From: an uncultured Odoribacter sp.
Lineage (GTDB): Bacteria > Bacteroidota > Bacteroidia > Bacteroidales > Marinifilaceae
Assembly (NCBI GenBank): GCA_947039985.1
Contig: CAMRAP010000105.1
Location: forward strand, 1-6,155
Reading direction: 5' to 3'
DNA length: 6,155 bases
A program made the position numbers and the translations under genes. Positions 1 to 5,884 of this stretch are shown piece after piece; the stretch's first letter is position 1, and every line of letters begins with the position of its first letter. Below the pieces are notes generated by a model. The model had not been told where the DNA came from. It searched no databases and saw nothing but the letters and a program-made list of their open reading frames with translations.

Positions 1-1
1 C

Positions 2-127
2 TTTGTGGAGATGGAGTATATGCCCGATGAATTTAAAAGGGTCGTTTTATATAGACCACAAGCCAATGGTGCGGAGTTGACAATACTGGATCGACTAAGG
101 GGATGGTGGAAAAATAGATATAGATAA
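2..127 (+). CDS. C-terminal end of an unrecognised protein (partial, runs off the left edge)
   Basis: An open frame enters from the left edge and ends at a TAA at 125-127, giving the last 41 residues of a protein. The tail is polar and basic, has an internal D-R-L-R-G-W-W-K stretch, and ends in N-R-Y-R. The other two forward frames hit stops early, and this frame is the only one that continues cleanly, so it is probably the end of a real gene. I do not recognise the family. Its position just upstream of kdsA on the same strand makes an envelope-related role possible, but that is only a guess. A likely promoter lies between it and kdsA, so the two need not form one transcript. Confidence 0.5.
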   Translation, partial: FVEMEYMPDEFKRVVLYRPQANGAELTILDRLRGWWKNRYR

Positions 128-162
128 AATATAATAAAATAGATATGATGAAACCCACATGA

Positions 163-194
163 ATTGCATTCGTCAAAGAGTATGTTTAAATTTG
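163..194 (+). promoter_or_regulatory. Candidate Bacteroidetes-type promoter for kdsA
   Basis: TAAATTTG at 187-194 matches the Bacteroides sigma-ABfr -7 consensus TAnnTTTG exactly. ATTG at 163-166 lies 20 bases upstream and fits the -33 element (TTTG or TTG) with one mismatch. Transcription would start near 200, leaving a leader of about 30 bases before the kdsA ATG. In such AT-rich DNA a match can arise by chance, but both elements occur at the right spacing in the only gap upstream of kdsA. Confidence 0.5.
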
Positions 195-231
195 GGTTAC
201 ATCTGACAATTAAAAAATAAATTATAAACAG

Positions 232-1032
232 ATGAAAATAGATAAATTGACCGCTCAAGATATGTTTTTTTTGTTAGCTGGTCCTTGTGTGATTGAGGGG
301 GAGGAGATGGCTTTAAGAAGTGCTGAACATATTCTAAAAGTAACTGAAAAATTAGGGATACCTTATGTATTTAAGGGCTCTTTTAAAAAAGCAAATCGCT
401 CCCGATTGGATTCGTTTACGGGAATAGGGGACGAAAAGGCATTGAAGATATTGGCAAAAGTACGTAAGGAGTTTAATCTTCAAGTGGTGACTGATATTCA
501 TAGCCCTGAGGATGCCATACAAGCAGCTGAATATGTAGATGTTCTACAAATACCAGCCTTTCTTTGTCGTCAAACCGATCTATTAGTAGCAGCAGCAAAT
601 ACAGGAAAGATAGTCAATGTAAAGAAAGGACAATTCCTTTCGGCAGAATCGATGCGCTTTGCAGTCGATAAAATCAGAGAGTCTGGCAATGAAAATGTGA
701 TGGTGACCGAACGCGGAACAAGCTTTGGTTATCAAGATTTGATCGTAGATTACCGCGGTATCCAAATTATGCAAGATTGTTGTCAGTGTCCAGTGGTTTT
801 AGATGTCACTCACTCCCTACAACAACCGAATCAATCCAGTGGAGTAACTGGTGGGCAACCTCAATTGATTGAAGCTATTGCAAAAGCAGGTATTGCAGTG
901 GGAGTTGATGGATTGTTTATTGAAACGCACGCAGATCCGAAGTCGGCAAAATCAGATGGTGCTAATATGCTTCAACTTGATTTGTTAGAGGGTTTATTAG
1001 AAAAGTTAGTGCGTATTCGGAAGGCTATTTAA
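232..1032 (+). CDS. kdsA: 3-deoxy-8-phosphooctulonate synthase (KDO-8-P synthase), metal-dependent class
   Basis: This cytoplasmic enzyme condenses phosphoenolpyruvate with arabinose 5-phosphate to give KDO 8-phosphate, the precursor of the KDO sugars that join lipid A to the core. The 266 residues form one DAHP synthase/KdsA-type barrel, slightly shorter than the 284 of E. coli KdsA. Visible motifs are A-G-P-C at 16-19, the substrate-binding K-A-N-R-S at 53-57, D-V-T-H-S at 191-195, E-T-H-A-D-P at 231-236 and S-D-G at 241-243. Cys19, His194, Glu231 and Asp242 match the four metal ligands of the metal-dependent class, as in Aquifex. The metal-independent E. coli type has Asn in place of the Cys and a Cys-Asp-Gly motif in place of Ser-Asp-Gly. 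The ATG at 232 has no clear Shine-Dalgarno sequence, which is normal in Bacteroidetes, and leaves a normal short N-terminus before the first strand. A lipoprotein gene follows after 17 bases and may be cotranscribed. Family assignment is very secure; the metal class is inferred from motifs. Confidence 0.97.
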   Translation: MKIDKLTAQDMFFLLAGPCVIEGEEMALRSAEHILKVTEKLGIPYVFKGSFKKANRSRLDSFTGIGDEKALKILAKVRKEFNLQVVTDIHSPEDAIQAAEYVDVLQIPAFLCRQTDLLVAAANTGKIVNVKKGQFLSAESMRFAVDKIRESGNENVMVTERGTSFGYQDLIVDYRGIQIMQDCCQCPVVLDVTHSLQQPNQSSGVTGGQPQLIEAIAKAGIAVGVDGLFIETHADPKSAKSDGANMLQLDLLEGLLEKLVRIRKAI

Positions 1033-1049
1033 TCAAAAATAATTTTGTT

Positions 1050-1775
1050 ATGAGAAAAATCAGAATCATTTTTTTATTGGTATGTATAAGTTCTATTTTT
1101 TCCTGTAGTAAGACAGATGAAGTACCAGGAGATCCACAAAATACAATAGATTTAAATATGTATGATGAATCCAATGGTAAAACTTTATTAGGATTTTCAG
1201 ATGTGTATATTAATAATGCCCAAAATTTTAAATCTGTTTTATCAGTTATTAATGGCTATGGAAAAATGTCTGGACTAGGGGAAAATGTATCTATTGACTT
1301 GACTTTAAATAATCTGGTTAAAGAAATAGCCGTGAAACAGGGTAATCTCTATCAAGTATATCATACAAATTCATTATTTGAATTTCCTTCGGGGCAATGT
1401 GCTATCAGGCGTGATGCGGCATATTATAAAATATTTGTATCATCTGTTATTAAAGCAGAAGAAGAGAAAGCTGTTGGTGCAGAAGTGAAGTTTGTAAGTG
1501 AATACCCCCATTCGAAAGGACTTCCTGAAATTAAACATCATATTGGAACCCTCCAGTATAGCTCTGATTTTCTAGAGATAGAGCTTCCTTCAGATGTTGA
1601 ATGGTTTTTAGAAAGAGATGATGATGAAAAGCACTTTGATATTAAAATGGAAAATGGAAAGTTGAAAATAACTTTAAAGACTCAGCCAGATAAAATCTAT
1701 GGTCCGTTTGGAGATTATGACCTGTATATTCGTTTAGGAAGTGTATACACCGAGATTCATTTCTTTCTAGAATAA
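1050..1775 (+). CDS. Small lipoprotein of unknown function, probably DUF5036-like
   Basis: This is a 241-residue exported protein. Residues 1-19 form a lipoprotein signal: basic M-R-K start, hydrophobic core, and a lipobox I-F-S-C with Cys19 as the lipidation site, followed by S-K-T-D-E. The mature part has no further membrane segment and looks rich in beta strands. It includes an N-G-K-T-L-L-G-F-S-D-V-Y-I-N-N stretch (about 43-57), which recalls the DUF5036 lipoproteins of Bacteroidales. I make that link from memory, not a search. There are three further cysteines, at 12 in the signal, 19 at the anchor, and one in the mature region (about 117, G-Q-C-A), so a disulfide within the chain is unlikely. 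The gene starts 17 bases after kdsA on the same strand and ends just before a strong terminator, so it is likely the last gene of a kdsA transcript. No catalytic motif is visible and no function is assigned. The coding frame is convincing; the family name is tentative. Confidence 0.85.
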   Translation: MRKIRIIFLLVCISSIFSCSKTDEVPGDPQNTIDLNMYDESNGKTLLGFSDVYINNAQNFKSVLSVINGYGKMSGLGENVSIDLTLNNLVKEIAVKQGNLYQVYHTNSLFEFPSGQCAIRRDAAYYKIFVSSVIKAEEEKAVGAEVKFVSEYPHSKGLPEIKHHIGTLQYSSDFLEIELPSDVEWFLERDDDEKHFDIKMENGKLKITLKTQPDKIYGPFGDYDLYIRLGSVYTEIHFFLE

Positions 1776-1797
1776 AGTACTTCTCATAGACGTAAAC

Positions 1798-1846
1798 AAA
1801 AACACCGGAATATTTCTCCAAATGAATATTCCGGTGTTCTGTTTTT
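1798..1846. terminator. Bidirectional Rho-independent terminator between convergent genes
   Basis: The stem arms at 1801-1814 and 1825-1838 are perfect 14-bp reverse complements (centre C-A-C-C-G-G), with a 10-base loop at 1815-1824. On the plus strand the stem is followed by TTTTT at 1842-1846 after a three-base spacer. On the minus strand it is followed by a T-rich run, the complement of the A-run at about 1793-1802. It lies 23 bases after the lipoprotein stop and 23 bases beyond the stop of the convergent M81 gene, so it can end transcription from both sides. Confidence 0.9.
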
Positions 1847-1860
1847 AACTTTTAAACGCC

Positions 1861-3414
1861 CTATTCACAAATAGGTACAAACACCGCTTTTAACGCAGGT
1901 TCTGCCATATCTGGATCAAGTGGATACATGGGTCTATTTATTCTCTTATAGGGTAATTTAACCAGTTCTTGGTCAACTCCTCCTCTGGTGTGAGCCATCA
2001 TCCAACCATTACGCATGGCATATAATTCCTCTGTTAGATAACCAAGCTTCACCACAACGATATCGCTATTTTTAACATCTATACCTAAATCAGTAAAGCT
2101 CCTTTCATAGTGAAAAGGAAGACGTTTTTCAGTGACAATCACCTTAATATTACCATCCCGAATAACAACAGCCTTATTGTTGTCATACACTTTGATTCCC
2201 TCAACTTTTCCTTCCACCTTAACCGGTCCACTGTAGCGATCGTCAACCATAGCACCAGCTATTCCTGACACTTTTTTGCCAACTCCTGCGGCAATTGCTT
2301 TTTCTACTAGCTCAGGACCGGGAATAGATGCATAAACAAGAACGGTTCCTTTGCCTTCTTTTGCAAACTCTTTTCTTTTTAGCAATTTATCTAGTGTCCA
2401 AGTTACATCGCCAGCACCTCCAGCTGTTGGATTATCTCCCATATCGCTGATGAAGTATGGATACTTATCCGTGTTCTTTAGTGCATCGGCAAGACACTCT
2501 TCCAATGTTGTTGTTGGAGCTACAAACTCAAAGCGACTACGAGCATTCCAGAAATCTTTTGCAATACTTTCAGCACTTTCACCAACCGCTTTTTGATCAT
2601 CCCCAACTACAACTACTGCGGCATGATTACGTGGAGCATCAGCCCAAGCGTAAGATATCCAGATGGATGCATCTGTTACTCCTTCTTGCTCTGTAATAGG
2701 TTGAAGACGTGCACAAAGTGATTTTCCTGGTTCAACACGTGTACTGGTTTTTTCACCTGGCAATAAAATAGGTATATAAACCCATGCTTTGTATAGAGGC
2801 TTACCCTTGCCATTTTCTAGTCGGTCGACAAGATTAGAAATAGCTCTTCTCTTTGTGATAATTCTATCTTCATGAGGAGATTGACGATAAGAGGTGATGA
2901 TATCTACTTTCCCTAATAAATCTTGAGTAACACATCCGTGAGGATCCATAGATGTAGAAATCATAGTTTCATTACCCACTAAATCTCTAACTTGTTTCAG
3001 GAAATCACCTTCTGGATCATCCATTCCCTCCACACTCATTGCTCCATGAATATCTAGGTAAAGACCGTCATAAGGTAGATTTACTTTCAATTGTTCTAAT
3101 ATTTGCCCTACTAAAGAGTTGTAGGCTTCACGAGTAACAACTCCACCAGGTGTAGCCGAAGCCATCATTGCAGGAAACCAATCAGCAGATTGTCGTAAAA
3201 CAGAGTCTTGAGCAAGGAAATGGTATAGTTTGTATACATCCTCTTTTTTAGATACTCTAAACATATCTTCTGTTGTTCGTGCAGGTGAAAATGTACTGCA
3301 TTCAATTGCAATCCCTGCAATCCCTATTCTTGGCTTTGCTTTCTTTTCACTACTGCATGACACAGCAAATGAAAGAAGCATAACTGCCAGGTAAAATAAA
3401 ATTCTCTTTCTCAT
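1861..3414 (-). CDS. M81-family (MlrC/microcystinase-like) metallopeptidase lipoprotein
   Basis: The 517-residue product carries a lipoprotein signal (M-R-K-R start, hydrophobic core, lipobox A-V-S-C with Cys20), so it should be exported and membrane-anchored. The rest spans the two MlrC regions: an N-terminal catalytic part (about 29-310) and a C-terminal MlrC_C part (about 320-500). Family motifs are I-E-C-S-T-F-S-P (37-44), L-D-I-H-G-A-M (120-126), S-M-D-P-H-G (155-160), Q-S-P-H-E-D (178-183) and D-M-G-D-N-P-T-A-G-G-A-G-D (324-336). Glu38, His123, Asp157, His159 and His181 are the likely zinc-site residues, judged from motif conservation. Known MlrC hydrolyses peptide bonds in linearised microcystin; other M81 members are largely uncharacterised, and the real substrate here is unknown. 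The usual H-E-T-N-T-F motif is changed to I-E-C-S-T-F. The gene starts 21 bases after the sulfatase stop on the same strand with no terminator between, so the two probably share one mRNA. The ATG is the only start that preserves the full signal peptide. Confidence 0.88.
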   Translation of the reverse strand: MRKRILFYLAVMLLSFAVSCSSEKKAKPRIGIAGIAIECSTFSPARTTEDMFRVSKKEDVYKLYHFLAQDSVLRQSADWFPAMMASATPGGVVTREAYNSLVGQILEQLKVNLPYDGLYLDIHGAMSVEGMDDPEGDFLKQVRDLVGNETMISTSMDPHGCVTQDLLGKVDIITSYRQSPHEDRIITKRRAISNLVDRLENGKGKPLYKAWVYIPILLPGEKTSTRVEPGKSLCARLQPITEQEGVTDASIWISYAWADAPRNHAAVVVVGDDQKAVGESAESIAKDFWNARSRFEFVAPTTTLEECLADALKNTDKYPYFISDMGDNPTAGGAGDVTWTLDKLLKRKEFAKEGKGTVLVYASIPGPELVEKAIAAGVGKKVSGIAGAMVDDRYSGPVKVEGKVEGIKVYDNNKAVVIRDGNIKVIVTEKRLPFHYERSFTDLGIDVKNSDIVVVKLGYLTEELYAMRNGWMMAHTRGGVDQELVKLPYKRINRPMYPLDPDMAEPALKAVFVPICE

Positions 3415-3435
3415 AAGTATAGTATTTAGTAATTA

Positions 3436-4998
3436 TTAAAAAGCCTCCATTCTAAAACGTGGATTTTCAGCTTCAATTAATGCTTTTTTCATTAAAGTTT
3501 TTAGTTGTTCAACTTTGTCAGGATTTTGTCCTACTAAGTTCTTTTGTTCTCTAACATCATCTGCCAGATTATAAAGTTCAAAGATAGGATTTTTACTTCT
3601 CACTTTTTTTGCAATTAGCTTCCAATCACCCTCCCGAATAGAACGCCATCCTCCTGCTTCTGGATATTCAAAATAGATATACGGATGTTCTTTTTGTGCT
3701 TCATCTTTGCCTAATAAAGTTGGTAAATAACTAATTCCGTCGCATTGAGCTATTTGTGTGTTTGTTATTTCTGCTAATGTTGGTAAGAAATCTTGAAAAC
3801 CACTGATGTGTTCAGCTGTTATTCCTGCTTCGATTTGGTCTTTCCATACAGCAATAAAAGGTACTCTTATACCACCTTCGTGTAGGGAACATTTTCCCCA
3901 ACCTGATTCGCTTTTAAAAACACCACCGCTATTAAACCAAGGCGACTCTGTTCCTCCATTAAAGGTGGCTCCATTATCTGAAGTAAAGATGATTAAGGTG
4001 TTATCATAAATGCCATCTGCTTTTAATTTCTCCACTAATTTCCCTACTTGCTCATCAAAGTAGGTAATCATTGCAGCATAAGTCGCTTTAGGGTATCTAG
4101 AAGGGAAGTAGCCTTTGTTTCCTAAATAGGGTTCTTCATCTCCAAATTTTTCGCGATAATAGTTCACCCATTTCTCGGGAGCTTGTAAGGCTACGTGAGG
4201 TATTGGCGTGGTTACCATCATAAAGAAAGGGTTCGCTTTATTTTTATCCACAAATTGAATCATCTCTGAGAACATAAAATCAGGGCTATAATCGTTCTGA
4301 TTAAATGTCTTATAACTATTTCCATCTAATGGGTCGGCTCCTTTAGGTATTTTAGAGGAAGGACCTCGCATAGGAACCACTTTATTGTCTAAATAAACAC
4401 GCTGATCGTTTTTCCATAAGAAAGGAGGGTAGTAGGTGTGCGCTTGGCGTTGACAGTTGTAGCCATAGAAAAAGTCGAAACCTTGTTTGTTAGGCTCTCC
4501 TTCAGAGCCAGGATATCCCAATCCCCATTTTCCGATACATGCTGTTTCATATCCTGCATCTTGCATCAAGCGACCAATGGTGTAGGTATTTGCTTTCAAA
4601 GGCATTTGACCCTCCAAATGTGGATGAACAAACATCGAGTCATGATCCCAAACAGCTCCTCTGCTTGCTACTTCATCATTACCACGAATATATGAATGTC
4701 CTGTATGCATTCCTGTCATTAAAACACATCTTGAAGGACCAGATACGGGTGCACCTGAGTAGTGTTGTGTAAATTTCATTCCCTCTCCACGTAATTTATC
4801 AATGTTGGGAGTTTCAATTTTAGTCTGACCGTAACAGCCTAATTCACCATATCCTAAATCATCCATCAAAATATAGATAACATTGGGTTTTTCTATGTTC
4901 TTTTTATCACTGCATGAGAAAAGAAGCGGAAGGCTTAATATAGGAATTATTCCCAGAGTGCTTAGTCCACACTTTGGCTGTAGATAATTTGTTTGCAT
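3436..4998 (-). CDS. Ser-type sulfatase lipoprotein (family S1, arylsulfatase A-like)
   Basis: This exported enzyme hydrolyses sulfate esters, releasing inorganic sulfate. The 520-residue chain begins with a signal whose lipobox L-L-F-S-C places the lipid on Cys29; the n-region is weakly charged (only Lys9). The sulfatase fold runs from about 38 to 510. Asp46-Asp47 and Asp341-Asn342 match the calcium ligands. The signature S-G-P-S-R (86-90) makes Ser86 the residue converted to formylglycine, so an anaerobic sulfatase-maturating enzyme (anSME) must be encoded elsewhere; none is in this window. Lys157, His268 and Lys369 (in G-K-C-S-L-H-E-G-G) fit the active-site Lys/His/Lys positions. The usual G-K-W-H-L-G motif reads G-K-W-G-L-G here, so the family's second histidine is a glycine. 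The C-terminal subdomain motif G-D-W-K-L (457-461) and the L-Y-N-L-A-D-D stretch (475-481) are typical. It is the first gene of a two-gene minus-strand unit. The substrate (sulfated glycan, steroid or other) cannot be read from the sequence. Confidence 0.95.
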   Translation of the reverse strand: MQTNYLQPKCGLSTLGIIPILSLPLLFSCSDKKNIEKPNVIYILMDDLGYGELGCYGQTKIETPNIDKLRGEGMKFTQHYSGAPVSGPSRCVLMTGMHTGHSYIRGNDEVASRGAVWDHDSMFVHPHLEGQMPLKANTYTIGRLMQDAGYETACIGKWGLGYPGSEGEPNKQGFDFFYGYNCQRQAHTYYPPFLWKNDQRVYLDNKVVPMRGPSSKIPKGADPLDGNSYKTFNQNDYSPDFMFSEMIQFVDKNKANPFFMMVTTPIPHVALQAPEKWVNYYREKFGDEEPYLGNKGYFPSRYPKATYAAMITYFDEQVGKLVEKLKADGIYDNTLIIFTSDNGATFNGGTESPWFNSGGVFKSESGWGKCSLHEGGIRVPFIAVWKDQIEAGITAEHISGFQDFLPTLAEITNTQIAQCDGISYLPTLLGKDEAQKEHPYIYFEYPEAGGWRSIREGDWKLIAKKVRSKNPIFELYNLADDVREQKNLVGQNPDKVEQLKTLMKKALIEAENPRFRMEAF

Positions 4999-5036
4999 TG
5001 TTGTTGTATTTTGATTGTTGATATATTATGATTCTA

Positions 5037-5067
5037 CAAATATCTTAAAAAAAGTGATAGATACAAA
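5037..5067 (-). promoter_or_regulatory. Candidate Bacteroidetes-type promoter for the sulfatase-M81 unit
   Basis: Read on the minus strand, TTTG at 5067-5064 is followed by exactly 19 bases and then GATATTTG at 5044-5037. This fits the Bacteroides consensus TTTG-N19-TAnnTTTG with one mismatch (G for the first T of the -7 box). It lies about 39 bases before the sulfatase ATG, leaving a leader of roughly 30 bases. The element points away from cmk, so the intergenic region is divergent. Confidence 0.55.
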
Positions 5068-5130
5068 TTGTTTTTGTAAAATAGTTTAATTGTATTTTTT
5101 TATGTTTTGCTTAAAATCATATGCGATTTA

Positions 5131-5164
5131 TTCGAATATCTTATAGAAAATAATTGTACATTTG
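5131..5164 (+). promoter_or_regulatory. Candidate promoter for cmk-ispH
   Basis: TACATTTG at 5157-5164 is an exact match to the Bacteroidetes -7 box TAnnTTTG. The -33 position is weak: TTCG at 5131-5134 with a 22-base spacer is the best I see. Transcription would start around 5170, upstream of the ATG at 5192. This argues against the in-frame TTG at 5162 as the start codon, because that codon lies inside the -7 box. Confidence 0.45.
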
Positions 5165-5191
5165 TATGGTTTAAATAAAGTAAATAATACA

Positions 5192-5869
5192 ATGATAATT
5201 GCCGTAGACGGATATTCATCCACAGGGAAAAGTACTGTTGCTAAGATGCTTGCAGCTGAGTTGAGTTTGATTTACATTGATACTGGAGCTATGTATCGAG
5301 TCGTTACTTTAGCGGCATTGCGTCGTGATTTGATTCATGGCGAAACGATTGATAAAGGGGCTTTGTATAAATGCTTAAAGGATATAAATATAGGGTTTAA
5401 ATATAATGCAGATTTAAATAGCTACGAGACTTATCTAAATGGTGAGTTTGTGGAGGAGCAGATTCGAAGTATGCATGTTTCTGATCAGGTCAGTGGGATA
5501 GCAGCCATTGATTTTGTACGAGATTTTTTGGTAGCTCAACAGAGAGAGATGGGAGAGCGTGAAAGTATTATAATGGATGGACGTGATATTGGAAGTGTTG
5601 TTTTTCCAAATGCAGATCTGAAGTTTTTTATGACCTCTTCGCCAGAGGTAAGGGCTTTGCGAAGATATAAGGAGATGGAGAAAAAGGGAGTAAAGGTTAG
5701 TTATGAAGAGGTGGAAGCAAATGTTCGGAAAAGAGATTATATAGACACTCATCGAGAGGTGAGTCCATTACTACAGACAGATGATGCCATTGTTGTTGAC
5801 AGTAGTGAGATGACTATTGAAGAGGTGGTTGAATTGATGGTGAGTAAAATAAAAGAGATTAAGATTTAG
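5192..5869 (+). CDS. cmk: Cytidylate kinase (CMP/dCMP kinase)
   Basis: This cytoplasmic enzyme transfers phosphate from ATP to CMP or dCMP, recycling cytidine nucleotides for RNA, DNA and lipid precursors. The 225 residues match bacterial Cmk in length (about 225-230). The P-loop is D-G-Y-S-S-T-G-K-S-T (6-15). D-T-G-A-M-Y-R (30-36) and D-G-R-D-I-G (129-134) are the CMP-binding motifs, and the lid carries R-K-R-D (179-182) before R-E-V-S-P-L (188-193). The region between about 65 and 110 is the CMP-binding insert typical of bacterial enzymes. I start at the ATG at 5192, since M-I-I-A-V-D-G is the normal family beginning. A longer in-frame reading from TTG at 5162 adds ten non-family residues and starts inside a probable -7 promoter box. 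ispH follows after 15 bases, so the two are likely cotranscribed; a cmk-ispH pair is familiar in Bacteroidales. Confidence 0.95.
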   Translation: MIIAVDGYSSTGKSTVAKMLAAELSLIYIDTGAMYRVVTLAALRRDLIHGETIDKGALYKCLKDINIGFKYNADLNSYETYLNGEFVEEQIRSMHVSDQVSGIAAIDFVRDFLVAQQREMGERESIIMDGRDIGSVVFPNADLKFFMTSSPEVRALRRYKEMEKKGVKVSYEEVEANVRKRDYIDTHREVSPLLQTDDAIVVDSSEMTIEEVVELMVSKIKEIKI

Positions 5870-5884
5870 TGAAATCATCTTTTA

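Larger units (their letters stand above)
4999..5191. other. Divergent AT-rich intergenic region between the sulfatase unit and cmk
   Basis: These 193 bases carry no convincing small ORF or RNA gene. They hold two back-to-back promoter candidates: minus-strand at 5037-5067 and plus-strand at 5131-5164. The -33 boxes are about 64 bases apart, leaving room for a regulator site, but I see no clear inverted repeat there. Confidence 0.6.

Noticed and set aside
111..146. An 11-base direct repeat, AAAATAGATAT, at 111-121 and 136-146.
   Set aside because: Short, AT-only apart from one G, with only two copies, and the first lies in the end of the upstream gene. Chance is the simplest explanation.
152..198. 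Six-base inverted repeat AACCCA / TGGGTT flanking the kdsA -33 and overlapping its -7 box, a possible operator or leader hairpin.
   Set aside because: Only six pairs with a 35-base loop and no extension on either side; too weak to support a regulatory call.
583..774. A 63-codon open frame on the minus strand.
   Set aside because: Lies wholly inside kdsA on the opposite strand; the product shows no family features.
2351..2696. Two overlapping plus-strand open frames of about 80 codons.
   Set aside because: Both lie inside the M81 gene, antisense to it, and the protein sequences look like frame shadows.
3806..4772. Three plus-strand open frames of 67-85 codons.
   Set aside because: All antisense to the well-supported sulfatase gene, with no recognisable motif.
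5435..5752. A 105-codon minus-strand open frame.
   Set aside because: Antisense to cmk, whose motifs are all intact; the antisense product is low-complexity Leu/Ile/Ser-rich.
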